Assembly: GCA_044337515.1 (NCBI GenBank)
Contig: JBIINK010000002.1
Span: forward strand, 15,914 to 79,913
Length of the DNA: 64,000 bases
Direction of reading: 5' to 3'
Source: CAJBVG01 sp044337515
GTDB taxonomy: Bacteria; Bacteroidota; Bacteroidia; Sphingobacteriales; Sphingobacteriaceae
Shown piece by piece: positions 44,379 through 53,490 of this stretch. Numbering within the stretch: position 1 is the stretch's first letter; every line of letters begins with the position of its first letter. The notes beneath the pieces are model-generated. The model worked only from the letters and a program-made list of their open reading frames with translations, did not search any database and had not been told where the DNA came from. The translations under genes were made by a program, and so were the position numbers.

Positions 44379-45414
44379 AGCTGCTAAAAAAGCAGTAAAA
44401 GTGGTTAAGTCGAGCGGATCAGCAAAGAAGGCAGTAACAAAGAAGGTAGTTGCTAAGGCAGCTCCTGCGAAAAAGGCTGTAGCTAAAAAAGTAGTAAAGA
44501 AAGCAGCACCTGCAAAAAAAGTAGTAGCGAAAGCAACTCCTAAAAAAGCAGCTGTAAAAGCAGTTACTAAGAAAGTAGCCCCTAAAAAGGTAGCTCCTAA
44601 AAAAGTGGCAGCGAAAGTAGCTCCTAAAAAGGTAGTAGCAAAAGCAGCTCCTAAAAAAGCAGTTCCTGCAAAGAAAGTAACTAAAAAAGTAGCACCTGTA
44701 AAAAAGGTAGTAGCGAAAGTTGCTCCTAAGAAAGTTGTTTCTAAAGTTTCACCTAAAAAAGTAGCACCAGCAAAAAAGGCAGTAGCGAAAGTTGCTCCGA
44801 AAAAAGTTGTTGCAAAGGCAGCACCTAAGAAAGCTGTCCCAGCGAAAAAGGTAGTAGCGAAAGTAGCACCTAAGAAAGTTGTGGCTAAAGCAGCACCTAA
44901 GAAAGCGGTTGTTAAGCCAGTTGTTAAGGCAGTTGTTAAGGCAGTTCCTGCTAAAGTGGAAGCTAAAAAAGTGGAAGCTAAAAAAGTGGATACGAAGCCA
45001 GTAGCAGTTAAGCCAGTAGTACCAGCAGTACCTAAATCACCTGAAAAAACACGTTACTCAGATTCTGAATTAGTAGAATTTAAAGATATCATTGTAAGAA
45101 AGTTGAACTCGGCAAGAGAAGAACTTCAATTGTTAACGGAAACTTTGAGTAATCCGAATAGCAATGGTACAGATGATACTGCAGGAACATTTAAAGTGTT
45201 AGAAGATGGTTCTGCAACATTAGAAAAAGAACATGTTAATCAATTAGCTGCTCGTCAGCGTAAGTTTATTGATCAATTAGAAGCAGCTTTGGTTCGTATT
45301 GAAAATAAAACATACGGTGTTTGCAGAGAAACTGGAAGGTTAATCCCGAAAGAGAGACTTAGAGCTGTTCCCCATACTACATTGAGTATGGAAGCTAAAT
45401 TGAAACAGAATTAA
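44338..45414 (+). CDS. DksA/TraR-like protein with histone-H1-like N-terminal tail
   Basis: The C-terminal 125 residues (about 232-358) match the Bacteroidota TraR/DksA group: RYSDSELVEFKDIIVRKL coiled coil, then NKTYGVCRETGRLIPKERL. Only one of the four zinc-finger cysteines remains, as is usual in this branch. The first 230 residues are almost only Lys, Ala, Val and Pro in AxKKVVAKxAPKK units, like histone H1 or bacterial H1-like proteins, and should bind nucleic acid. The ATG lies inside ileS (41-base overlap, different frame); no later ATG gives the tail, so 44338 is preferred. DksA-type proteins act at RNA polymerase; the tail may target DNA. A terminator follows. Confidence 0.8.
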   Translation: MKKKSTSASKKPAKAAKKAVKVVKSSGSAKKAVTKKVVAKAAPAKKAVAKKVVKKAAPAKKVVAKATPKKAAVKAVTKKVAPKKVAPKKVAAKVAPKKVVAKAAPKKAVPAKKVTKKVAPVKKVVAKVAPKKVVSKVSPKKVAPAKKAVAKVAPKKVVAKAAPKKAVPAKKVVAKVAPKKVVAKAAPKKAVVKPVVKAVVKAVPAKVEAKKVEAKKVDTKPVAVKPVVPAVPKSPEKTRYSDSELVEFKDIIVRKLNSAREELQLLTETLSNPNSNGTDDTAGTFKVLEDGSATLEKEHVNQLAARQRKFIDQLEAALVRIENKTYGVCRETGRLIPKERLRAVPHTTLSMEAKLKQN

Positions 45415-45431
45415 TACTAAACAATTCAATC

Positions 45432-45465
45432 AAAGTATGCGATATTTATCGCATACTTTTTTTTT
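45432..45465 (+). terminator. Intrinsic terminator ending 7 bases before lspA
   Basis: AGTATGCGAT (45434-45443) and ATCGCATACT (45448-45457) form a perfect 10-pair stem, extended by A-T pairs, around a four-base loop, with nine Ts at 45457-45465. The lspA ATG at 45472 comes directly after it, leaving no space for a promoter or a leader downstream. Confidence 0.88.
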
Positions 45466-45471
45466 ATACAC

Positions 45472-46062
45472 ATGAAAATCTACATAAAACCAATCCTTAT
45501 CGTTATCGCTGTTTTAGCTATTGATCAACTAATTAAATTTTGGATCAAAACAAACATGTATATCGGTGAAGAGTACAATGTATTTGGGAATTGGTTTATT
45601 ATTCATTTTACTGAAAACAACGGGATGGCCTTCGGATTAGAACTTGGAGGGAATTACGGTAAGCTTGCATTAAGCTTGTTTAGAGTGTTCGCAGTATTTG
45701 GATTGGGTTATATTTTCCATTATGTAGTAAAACATAAATATCACTTCGGATTAATTACATGTGTTAGTTTAATACTAGCTGGAGCATTAGGTAATATTAT
45801 CGACTCTGTTTTTTATGGCAAGTTATTTGGTTATGCAGACTACTTGCACGGTCGTGTAGTCGACATGTTTTATTTCCCCATAATACAAGGGTTTTACCCA
45901 GATTGGATGCCTATTTGGGGTGGTCAAGATTTCATTTTCTTTAGACCAGTCTTTAATTTTGCCGACTCGGCAATTAGTATTGGAGTAATCGTGATTATCA
46001 TTTTTCAGAATAAGTTTTTGAACAAAGACTTAAGTAAAATTGAAGATCAGATTGCTGAATAG
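45472..46062 (+). CDS. lspA: Lipoprotein signal peptidase II
   Basis: LspA removes the signal peptide of diacylglyceryl-modified prolipoproteins in the inner membrane. The four membrane helices are clear, and the catalytic aspartates are Asp131 in GRVVDMFYF and Asp165 in FNFADSAIS; the N-terminal Asp18 in AIDQLIKFW and the NNGMAFG motif are also conserved. The 196 residues are slightly longer than usual, with an insert around 135-155. The ileS-dksA-lspA order is common in Bacteroidota and recalls ileS-lspA of E. coli. A terminator touches its start. Confidence 0.95.
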   Translation: MKIYIKPILIVIAVLAIDQLIKFWIKTNMYIGEEYNVFGNWFIIHFTENNGMAFGLELGGNYGKLALSLFRVFAVFGLGYIFHYVVKHKYHFGLITCVSLILAGALGNIIDSVFYGKLFGYADYLHGRVVDMFYFPIIQGFYPDWMPIWGGQDFIFFRPVFNFADSAISIGVIVIIIFQNKFLNKDLSKIEDQIAE

Positions 46063-46099
46063 TACTTGTTTAAGTTATTTATACTTCTATAATCTAAGT

Positions 46100-46121
46100 T
46101 ACATTTGTTGCTATCAACAAA
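46100..46121 (+). promoter_or_regulatory. -7 element and overlapping inverted repeat before the first SIMPL gene
   Basis: TACATTTG (46100-46107) is a perfect -7 element, 20 bases before the ATG. TTTGTTG (46104-46110) and CAACAAA (46115-46121) form a perfect inverted repeat around CTAT that overlaps the element and the expected start of transcription, so it may be an operator or a 5' hairpin. Confidence 0.45.
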
Positions 46122-46127
46122 TTGTAA

Positions 46128-46817
46128 ATGAAACGTATACTCTTATTCGGAATTATTATTTTTTCAGGTATTAATTCTATCGCTCAATTCCAATCGGAAA
46201 AAAACAATCAAAGAACAATTGAAGTAGTCGGTTCGGCTAGTTCTGAAATTGAACCGGATCAAGTACACATCAGTTTTACCATCAAAGACTACGAGCTTTC
46301 AGGTAAAGCAATTCATGTTGATAAAACAGAAGTAATCATCAAGCAGTTATTAGATAAATATCACATCAATCCTAAAGATTTTACTGTACTAAATATTTAT
46401 GGGTACATGACCTATGAGGATAACAACAAAGCAGGGCATTATCAGTCTAGAAAAACTTATGGATTAAAAGTAAGTGATCTATCTGTAGTAAACTCATTTA
46501 TTGCAGAAATTGACAAGTATGCCTTAGAATCTGTCAATATTGATGAAGTAACACATTCAGATCTTTCAGTACATTATAAAACAGTAAGGAAGTTAGCAGT
46601 TAGCTCAGCGAAGCAAAAAGCATTTGATGTTCTTTCAGGTTTTGGCGAAAAATGTGGTAGAGTAATAAAAATCGAAGAAATTTCATCGAATTATAACGAT
46701 AGAATAGGTGTTCAATCTATTTCTAATTATAAAAGTGCCGATTCAGAGACATCTGGTATCGGTTCACAAAAGATAAAACTCTCTTACCAAGTTCGTGTGG
46801 TGTTCGAGATTAAGTAG
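46128..46817 (+). CDS. SIMPL-domain (DUF541) envelope protein, first copy
   Basis: The 229-residue protein has a signal peptide (ending near IAQ) and a SIMPL domain starting RTIEVVGSASSEIEPDQVHISFTIKDY. The family is made of periplasmic or outer-membrane proteins, some linked to oxidative stress or assembled as ring-shaped oligomers; no enzymatic residue is known. A paralogue follows 72 bases downstream with its own promoter element. Shared segments include NIDEV/NIDEM and CGRVIKIEEI/CGRVLDIQEI. Confidence 0.85.
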   Translation: MKRILLFGIIIFSGINSIAQFQSEKNNQRTIEVVGSASSEIEPDQVHISFTIKDYELSGKAIHVDKTEVIIKQLLDKYHINPKDFTVLNIYGYMTYEDNNKAGHYQSRKTYGLKVSDLSVVNSFIAEIDKYALESVNIDEVTHSDLSVHYKTVRKLAVSSAKQKAFDVLSGFGEKCGRVIKIEEISSNYNDRIGVQSISNYKSADSETSGIGSQKIKLSYQVRVVFEIK

Positions 46818-46859
46818 TGACAAATGACCTATGTCATAGAATTGTAAGCAAATCTATTA

Positions 46860-46867
46860 TATATTTG
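46860..46867 (+). promoter_or_regulatory. -7 promoter element of the second SIMPL gene
   Basis: TATATTTG matches TAnnTTTG, 22 bases before the ATG at 46890. A TTG at 46842-46844 is only 15 bases upstream, closer than usual for a -33 element. Confidence 0.5.
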
Positions 46868-46889
46868 AATATCAAAAAAACCCAATATT

Positions 46890-47606
46890 ATGAAACGCTC
46901 ACTCATTTTAACCATAATATTATTAAGTACATTTTGCGTAAATGCACAAGATAATACAATAGGTAATGACTATCCCATTCGTAAAATGGAAGTCTTTGGT
47001 TATGCTACCGCTAATCTAGCCCCTAATGAAATCTATACCAGTTTTGTTATTAAAGAGTATACTGATAACAATAAAATTATTTCTATAAAGGAAAGTGAAA
47101 CAAACATTCTAAAAATTATTAAATCAATTGGATGTGATGTTTCAGATTTTTCAATCGGGAATATCTACGGTTATATTACCTATAATGGTCCGAATAATGA
47201 AGAAGGACAATTTGAGCATAGAAGACTTTATCTTTTGAAATTATCAAGTGTGAAATGTATTGATATATTTCTTGATAGTGTTGATCCTCGTGCATTAGAA
47301 TCTTTCAACATTGATGAAATGGACAACAATGATATTGATTCTACCGTTAGAGAATTACAATTATGTGCCTTCGATAAAGCTAGAGAAAAGGCTATCATTT
47401 TGCTGAAAACTTACGGAGAAGAATGTGGACGAGTTTTAGATATTCAAGAAATTGATCGTTCAATAACTTATCCAGACTTTACAGGTAAAGGCAGTAAATC
47501 TCAAGTTGTAAATGGTACTGGTACTAGAAGTGTAGATTCTAATCAAAGCAGAACAAAAAGTATTAAAGTAGAATATCAAGTTAAAGTGACATTCGAAATA
47601 AAATAG
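46890..47606 (+). CDS. SIMPL-domain (DUF541) envelope protein, second copy
   Basis: The 238-residue protein has a signal peptide ending near VNA and a SIMPL domain (RKMEVFGYATANLAPNEIYTSF). It is clearly related to the protein encoded at 46128 but diverged, with an added stretch near residues 195-220 rich in Gly, Ser, Thr and Lys before the final VKVTFEIK strand. It probably arose by local duplication. It has its own promoter element and converges on rdgB with 7 bases between the stops. Confidence 0.83.
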   Translation: MKRSLILTIILLSTFCVNAQDNTIGNDYPIRKMEVFGYATANLAPNEIYTSFVIKEYTDNNKIISIKESETNILKIIKSIGCDVSDFSIGNIYGYITYNGPNNEEGQFEHRRLYLLKLSSVKCIDIFLDSVDPRALESFNIDEMDNNDIDSTVRELQLCAFDKAREKAIILLKTYGEECGRVLDIQEIDRSITYPDFTGKGSKSQVVNGTGTRSVDSNQSRTKSIKVEYQVKVTFEIK

Positions 47607-47613
47607 GGTGTTT

Positions 47614-48192
47614 TTATTTCGGTAGTGCCATCTCCATTTTGGCTAGTGCTCTAGCTCGGTGACTGATGGCACTTTTTTCTTGCTCATTCATTTCGGCAAA
47701 AGTGATGTGATGAAATTCTGGTTCGAATATAGGATCATAACCAAAGCCATTTGTTCCGCTTCTGCTTTCGCGGATATTGCCTTTAATCTCTCCTTCAAAA
47801 AGATATTCTTTCCCTTCCAAAATCAAGGCAATTACGGTTACAAATTTTGCTGCTCGGTTTGTTACGCCTTTCAAGTTTTGCAACACTTTGTCAATATTGT
47901 TTTCGTGATTGGTAGGCTCGCCTGCATATCGTGCAGAGTAAACCCCAGGCTCGTTGTTTAATGCTTCTATCAGTAAACCAGAATCGTCTGCAAAACAATT
48001 GCAGTTGTATTTTCGATGAATCGTTCTTGCTTTGATTAAAGCATTTTCGATAAACGTATCACCATCTTCAATAATATCTTCAGTAAATCCAATATCATTC
48101 ATGCTTACCAATTCAAATCGATCGGCAAGAATGAATTTTATTTCATCAATTTTGTGTTTATTGTTGGAAGCAACAACTAGTTTTTGTTTCAA
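47614..48192 (-). CDS. rdgB: XTP/dITP diphosphatase (RdgB/HAM1 family)
   Basis: The enzyme hydrolyses non-canonical purine nucleotides such as dITP and XTP to keep them out of DNA. The family motifs are present: LVVASNNKHKIDEIK at the N-terminus, FADDSGLLIEALNNEPGVYSARYAG in the middle, and TNGFGYDPIFEPE and SHRARAL near the end. Length 192 is normal. The ATG lies 4 bases after the DUF4834 stop. Confidence 0.95.
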   Translation of the reverse strand: MKQKLVVASNNKHKIDEIKFILADRFELVSMNDIGFTEDIIEDGDTFIENALIKARTIHRKYNCNCFADDSGLLIEALNNEPGVYSARYAGEPTNHENNIDKVLQNLKGVTNRAAKFVTVIALILEGKEYLFEGEIKGNIRESRSGTNGFGYDPIFEPEFHHITFAEMNEQEKSAISHRARALAKMEMALPK

Positions 48193-48196
48193 GGGA

Positions 48197-48457
48197 TTAT
48201 TTTTTTATCTCTTCGTAATCAACAAAATCATTATTGCTTTTAGTAAAACTAAATCTTTTCTTAGGTTTTGGTGGAGCAAAATCAACATGAATCTCCCCTT
48301 CTGCTTTCTTTTGCTGAGCTTGTTGACGACGGTAATGCTCATTCATGCTTTGTTGTGCTTTTTTCTGCATTTCCGAAACCATAAATGGCATAAATAATCT
48401 AGATAGTGAACGAAGCACCATGATTATTAAAATAAGTATGAGAATGAATTTAATCAT
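48197..48457 (-). CDS. DUF4834-type small membrane protein
   Basis: The 86-residue protein has one N-terminal membrane helix (about residues 2-18), a charged helical linker (KKAQQSMNEHYRRQQAQQKK) and a short C-terminal tail (GEIHVDFAPPKPKKRF). This matches the small DUF4834 proteins found near rdgB in Bacteroidota. The function is not known. It starts the operon that continues with rdgB. Confidence 0.75.
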   Translation of the reverse strand: MIKFILILILIIMVLRSLSRLFMPFMVSEMQKKAQQSMNEHYRRQQAQQKKAEGEIHVDFAPPKPKKRFSFTKSNNDFVDYEEIKK

Positions 48458-48473
48458 AACAAAATTGTGTGTA

Positions 48474-48481
48474 CAAATATA
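48474..48481 (-). promoter_or_regulatory. -7 promoter element of the DUF4834-rdgB operon
   Basis: On the minus strand this reads TATATTTG, a perfect match, 16 bases before the ATG at 48457. Confidence 0.55.
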
Positions 48482-48509
48482 CTAATTAACGGATTTCAAA
48501 GAAGCTTGT

Positions 48510-50546
48510 TTAACTTTTCTTTGTAAACTTTTCATTATAAAAGTTCTCCAAGGCAAACATTTCGTCCCTTAATTTCGCAGCCAACAAGAAATCTAGGTCC
48601 TTAGATGCCTTCATCATATCCTTCTTCGCACGCTCAATTGCTTTTTCCAAGTCTGTCTGGCTCATATAAGGCACAACCGGGTCTGCAGCTAAGTAATTAT
48701 CCTCCCGCTCTACATAGGCTTGTTGAACGCCTCCTTTAAAGTCCATAATCGAAGTTTGCTCGATAATAGCTGCCCTTGATTTTGTTACGGTAGTTGGAGT
48801 AATGCCATGCTCTGTATTGTATAGTATTTGTTTTTCTCGTCTGCGATTCGTTTCCTCTATGGTTACTTGCATAGATCTTGTTATAGAATCGGCGTACATA
48901 ATTACTTTACCTTCCGAATTTCTTGCGGCTCTACCTATCGTTTGTATTAATGCTCGCTCTGATCTTAAGAAACCTTCTTTATCCGCATCTAATATGGCCA
49001 CTAAGGAAACTTCAGGTAAATCTAATCCTTCACGTAATAGATTGATTCCAATTAATACATCAAAGGTTCCCAATCTTAGATCTCGAAGAATCTCTACACG
49101 CTCCATCGTTTTCACTTCAGAGTGAATATACCTGCATTTAATGTTTAACCTAGTTAGGTATTTGCTTAACTCCTCCGCCATGCGCTTGGTTAATGTTGTC
49201 ACCAATACACGAAATCCATCTTTAATAGTCTTATCTATTTGGTCCAATAAATCATCTACTTGGTTTACTGCCGGACGAATTTCTATAATAGGATCTAACA
49301 ATCCTGTTGGGCGAATAATTTGTTCTACCACTACACCCTCCGATTGCTGTAATTCGTAATCACCAGGTGTTGCGCTTACATAAATAATTTGACCAGTAAG
49401 CGATTCAAATTCTTGAAAATTTAATGGTCTGTTATCCATTGCCGATGGTAAACGGAATCCATATTCTACAAGAGATGTTTTTCTCGAACGGTCGCCTCCG
49501 TACATGGCACGTATTTGTGGAATGGTAACATGACTCTCATCAATCACCATTAAAAAATCGTCAGGGAAATAATCTAGTAAACAGAATGGACGGTCACCCA
49601 TTTTTCGCCCATCAAAGAAACGAGAATAATTTTCGATGCCTGAACAATATCCTAATTCACGAATCATTTCTAAATCATAATTCACTCGTTCATCAATTCG
49701 CTTCGCTTCTAAAAATCTTTTTTCGTGTTCAAATTGTTCTTTGCGTAATACTAATTCATCTTGAATGTTTCGAATGGCACCTTGCATTCTATCTTTCGGA
49801 ACTACATATAAATTCGCAGGGTAGATGGCCGCAGTATCTGTTTTCTCAATTGTTTTGCCCGAGTTCGGTTCGATGGTACTAATCTCTTCAATCTCATCTC
49901 CAAAAAATGAAATGCGCAAAGCATAGTCTGCGTATGCCAAATAGATATCTACTGTTTCTCCTTTTACTCGGAAAGTTCCTCGTTTAAATTCAGCAGTAGT
50001 ACGTGAGTATAATAATTCAACTAATCTAAATAGAAATGCATTTCTACTTACTACTTGTCCAACTTGTAACCGTACCACACTATCGGTAAAGTCATCTGGA
50101 TTACCCATACCATAAATACAGGATACCGATGAAACCACAATGATATCTCTACGCCCAGAAACCAATGCTGATGATGTTCTTAATCGAAGTTTTTCAATCT
50201 CTTCGTTAATCATCAAATCTTTTTCGATATAAGTATTCGTTGTAGGGAGGTAAGCTTCTGGTTGATAATAATCGTAATACGAAACAAAATAATTGACAGA
50301 ATTTTCTGGAAAGAATTGTTTGAATTCTCCGTACAGTTGAGCTGCTAATGTTTTGTTGTGACTTAAAATTAATGTTGGTCGTTGTACTTCTTGAATTACA
50401 TTGGCAATGCTAAATGTTTTTCCAGAACCAGTAACACCTAATAACGTTTGATAACGATCATTCTTCTCTAATCCCTCCACTAATTGGCGGATAGCTTCTG
50501 GTTGATCGCCAGTTGGAACATAGTCGGATGTGATTTTAAACTGCAT
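48510..50546 (-). CDS. uvrB: UvrABC system protein B
   Basis: UvrB is the damage-verifying helicase-like subunit of nucleotide excision repair. Walker A GVTGSGKT lies at residues 37-44, the damage-probing hairpin region SYYDYYQPEAYLP follows at about 90-102, then the helicase motifs including DESHVTIPQ and GRAARN, and a C-terminal UVR domain (about 635-675) that contacts UvrC. The start at 50546 gives MQFKITSDYVPTGDQPEAI; two extra residues would lie inside the promoter. Length 678 is normal. Confidence 0.97.
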   Translation of the reverse strand: MQFKITSDYVPTGDQPEAIRQLVEGLEKNDRYQTLLGVTGSGKTFSIANVIQEVQRPTLILSHNKTLAAQLYGEFKQFFPENSVNYFVSYYDYYQPEAYLPTTNTYIEKDLMINEEIEKLRLRTSSALVSGRRDIIVVSSVSCIYGMGNPDDFTDSVVRLQVGQVVSRNAFLFRLVELLYSRTTAEFKRGTFRVKGETVDIYLAYADYALRISFFGDEIEEISTIEPNSGKTIEKTDTAAIYPANLYVVPKDRMQGAIRNIQDELVLRKEQFEHEKRFLEAKRIDERVNYDLEMIRELGYCSGIENYSRFFDGRKMGDRPFCLLDYFPDDFLMVIDESHVTIPQIRAMYGGDRSRKTSLVEYGFRLPSAMDNRPLNFQEFESLTGQIIYVSATPGDYELQQSEGVVVEQIIRPTGLLDPIIEIRPAVNQVDDLLDQIDKTIKDGFRVLVTTLTKRMAEELSKYLTRLNIKCRYIHSEVKTMERVEILRDLRLGTFDVLIGINLLREGLDLPEVSLVAILDADKEGFLRSERALIQTIGRAARNSEGKVIMYADSITRSMQVTIEETNRRREKQILYNTEHGITPTTVTKSRAAIIEQTSIMDFKGGVQQAYVEREDNYLAADPVVPYMSQTDLEKAIERAKKDMMKASKDLDFLLAAKLRDEMFALENFYNEKFTKKS

Positions 50547-50549
50547 AAA

Positions 50550-50557
50550 CAAATATA
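50550..50557 (-). promoter_or_regulatory. -7 promoter element of uvrB
   Basis: On the minus strand this reads TATATTTG and ends 3 bases before the ATG, which predicts a leaderless or nearly leaderless uvrB message. Confidence 0.5.
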
Positions 50558-50570
50558 GAAAAGTTAAGAG

Positions 50571-53408
50571 CTAGTATACAACATGGATTATAAATGACTT
50601 AACACCGGCATCGGTTTCTAGGTAGCCGATATATGCGCCTGGAGCTACTGTTGTTCCTTTAAACTTACCGTCCCAAGTAAAGGGTTCATTCTGCCCAACA
50701 CTGTGTATTATTTTACCCCATCGATCAAATATTTTAAAAGATAATAATCGACAAGGGTTGTTAGTTGTATTATCAATACTGAAATAATCATTATTCCCAT
50801 CTCCATTTGGTGAGAATACTTCAGGGATATAAATTCCACCTGCTGTATTTTCCTTTACAAATGGAATACTTATCGTTACAGAATCCGAACAAGTTGAATT
50901 CGGATTGGTGTAAAGTGTTACATCATAAGTGCCAGAAATTGGGAATGAATGTAATAGTATATTTTCTGTACTTGTAAACCCATCGCTCAATTTCCATAAG
51001 ATGTTTGTGCTTGGATTTTTTGTATTCAACATCAAATTTTGCAAACATGGGTCATTCGTCACTTCGATTTCTGCTGGAGTGTACTCAGAAACGTTAACAA
51101 GTAAAGTATCTAATCCCTTCTCGCAATTATTATTGTCAATGCTTACTCTAACGATATAGGTTCCGGGTTTTGTGAATTGATGAGTGAATGTTTTACTCGG
51201 GAAAGTTATTGTTCCTGTTTGCTCGTCTACTTGCCAGTTATAAATTGGATTGCTCATCGAATTACTCACGTTGAATTCAAAATCTTCATTTGCACACACA
51301 CCAGTATACACTATGTTTGTTAGCGTTGGGAAGTAGTCAATTATATTTACATGTACAGTGTCGGTATCGGAGTTGCACCCAAAGTCGGAAATGACAGTAC
51401 AAATATAACTTCCAGATTTCGCATAACTATGCAAGGTATTTTCTCCCGTTGTTGAATTATTAGCAGATGTTGGGTCTCCAAAATTCCAAGAAGTACTAAT
51501 TGGTACACTTGGGCTATTCACACTAAATGATACCGGACTATTTTTGCAATAGGAGGAAGCGAGGTAATCAATTTCGACTGGAATTTTTTCGGCAATAGTT
51601 ATCGTTATACTATCGGCTTTCGATCCACAAAGCGTTGTAGAAAACAAACGTATTACATAAATGCCAGGATTCGTAAATGTAAAGTCTGGTGCTTCTAAAT
51701 TTGAAGTATCATCGGCACTTGTACTGATTCCGAAATCCCAATGGTATTTAACAATTGCACTTGAACTATAATTCACATTAAATGTTAAAGGCTTATTAAT
51801 GCAATTTCCAGAATTAACCAATTCAACTAAATAGGATTTACTGTTTACTATTTCTATGCTTATGGTATCTGTGTCGGAATTGCATTCAAAATAGGATATA
51901 TAATAAATATTAAAAACACCAACACTATCAAATGAAAAATTCATTTCATCTCTTGCTGTATCAATCATTGCAATGGTATCGCCGAAAATCCACATTGAAC
52001 TTATAGGTTCAATAGAACTACTTGTAGTAAATTTTATATTTTCTCTAAGGCAATACGTAGCATTACCAAGAGTATTAATAGAGGATGTATCCCTTGCGGT
52101 GTTACATTTTTTAGCAACATTAAATCCAGTTGGACTAGCACTTGTTGCTAATATAATTGAGTTGCCTGCTGGATTAAAAGATACTGCAATACTTCTTCCG
52201 TCTACAGTAATTGATTTGGTCTCTAAAATTATCGGTATGAAATAGTCACAGCAATATAATTTTAGACTATCGGTTTTAATAACTACTAAAGAATTAATAT
52301 TCCCTTTTGAAAAAGAATTAGAAGTAAAATTAATGACCAATTCATTATCTCCACTTACAGCAGCAGAGCTTAAGCTGTTGATGCTGCTATTTTTATTTAA
52401 TAGAACAGATGATTGATAATTTCCATCCATATCAGTATTAATAATTAATAATCGTGTGGGTACATAAACACTATCTGCCACATTAGTCGTATCGAAATTT
52501 GCAACTATACTAATCCCTCCATTCATTTTTACAATAGAGTAGGCACTTTCGTTAGATTCTGTTCCAAAAGTTTTGCTGGATAGCAAGGCTAAGTTCAAAT
52601 CGAATTTACTTAACAAAACATCATACCTACCAGCACCATATGAATGTGTACCACCTAGCATATAGATATTGCCATTGTCAACTAATAAATCATAAGCACC
52701 CTCACTATCTAGTCCTCCCAATGTTTTTGTAACGATATTAGTTAAGTCCTTGGTAAGTTTTGTAATGAACACATCCATTTCTACTTGCCATATTTTAGAA
52801 CCAATTATGACTAATGAATTATCTGGGAGTTCTCTAATATTGTTAAAGTAATCTGCTCCAAAAGCTGAACTGATTTTTGCGGTTAGCAAATCGCCATTTT
52901 CGGCAATATGATAAATAAGTGCATCTCGGTCGGAAAGTTTATCACCAGTTCTAGAGCCATAACCTACGATATAGTAGGTCCCATCGGAGTATTGAATTCC
53001 AGATTCACAGATGTCATTGAATAAACGTTCGGATTGCCTAGACCATATGATATTTAAATTCAAGTCTAGTTTCATCCAAAACATATTGGTACCATATGTA
53101 TTCATGGAATCACTTATACCACAAATGAAAATATTGTTGTCAGCTGTATAAACTATTTTATTGATGCTTTTGGTTTTGGTGAACTCTTGCTCTTTTAAGA
53201 TAGCACCATCTGCGCTGGTGATCATTAAATTCGATTCCCCATTTGATGAGATTCCTGCAAAGATCATATTCCCACCTGGAAGAAGGAGCATCGCGGTACT
53301 TCGAGTTGCTTTACCGCCGTTTACATATGCTTTAAGCCAGTTGTCGGCATGTACAACTAGAGTCGAAATAAAAAATACCAAGAAAAGAAGTATTGTTTTT
53401 TTAAGCAT
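50571..53408 (-). CDS. T9SS-secreted PKD protein with type B sorting domain (945 residues)
   Basis: A signal peptide (ending near VHA) is followed by a propeller-like region of about 370 residues with repeats such as IYMLGGTHSYGAGRYDVLL, then about five PKD-type Ig-like domains (for example YHWDFGISTSADDTS, STSWNFGDPTSANN), and a C-terminal gliding-associated type B sorting domain (EVFSPNGDGNNDYFSID, FKIFDRWGKIIHS, FTWDGKFKGTTVAPGAYIGYLE). Such proteins are exported by the T9SS and displayed on or released from the surface; PKD modules usually give adhesion or extension. It shares layout with the 53491-55806 protein upstream, 82 bases away. Ligand unknown. Confidence 0.85.
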   Translation of the reverse strand: MLKKTILLFLVFFISTLVVHADNWLKAYVNGGKATRSTAMLLLPGGNMIFAGISSNGESNLMITSADGAILKEQEFTKTKSINKIVYTADNNIFICGISDSMNTYGTNMFWMKLDLNLNIIWSRQSERLFNDICESGIQYSDGTYYIVGYGSRTGDKLSDRDALIYHIAENGDLLTAKISSAFGADYFNNIRELPDNSLVIIGSKIWQVEMDVFITKLTKDLTNIVTKTLGGLDSEGAYDLLVDNGNIYMLGGTHSYGAGRYDVLLSKFDLNLALLSSKTFGTESNESAYSIVKMNGGISIVANFDTTNVADSVYVPTRLLIINTDMDGNYQSSVLLNKNSSINSLSSAAVSGDNELVINFTSNSFSKGNINSLVVIKTDSLKLYCCDYFIPIILETKSITVDGRSIAVSFNPAGNSIILATSASPTGFNVAKKCNTARDTSSINTLGNATYCLRENIKFTTSSSIEPISSMWIFGDTIAMIDTARDEMNFSFDSVGVFNIYYISYFECNSDTDTISIEIVNSKSYLVELVNSGNCINKPLTFNVNYSSSAIVKYHWDFGISTSADDTSNLEAPDFTFTNPGIYVIRLFSTTLCGSKADSITITIAEKIPVEIDYLASSYCKNSPVSFSVNSPSVPISTSWNFGDPTSANNSTTGENTLHSYAKSGSYICTVISDFGCNSDTDTVHVNIIDYFPTLTNIVYTGVCANEDFEFNVSNSMSNPIYNWQVDEQTGTITFPSKTFTHQFTKPGTYIVRVSIDNNNCEKGLDTLLVNVSEYTPAEIEVTNDPCLQNLMLNTKNPSTNILWKLSDGFTSTENILLHSFPISGTYDVTLYTNPNSTCSDSVTISIPFVKENTAGGIYIPEVFSPNGDGNNDYFSIDNTTNNPCRLLSFKIFDRWGKIIHSVGQNEPFTWDGKFKGTTVAPGAYIGYLETDAGVKSFIIHVVY

Positions 53409-53490
53409 ATAATAATATCCGTCGAAATGATAGATATTAACAATATTACGCTTAATATCAGAAAAGATTGCAATTATATAGTCATTAATA

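Noticed and set aside
44338..45030. Tandem DNA repeat or CRISPR-like array
   Set aside because: The repetition follows Lys/Ala/Val/Pro codons in one open frame with variable unit length; there are no constant repeats with unique spacers.
44338..45414. Zinc-finger DksA
   Set aside because: Only one cysteine of the expected four remains, so zinc binding in the usual way is not possible.
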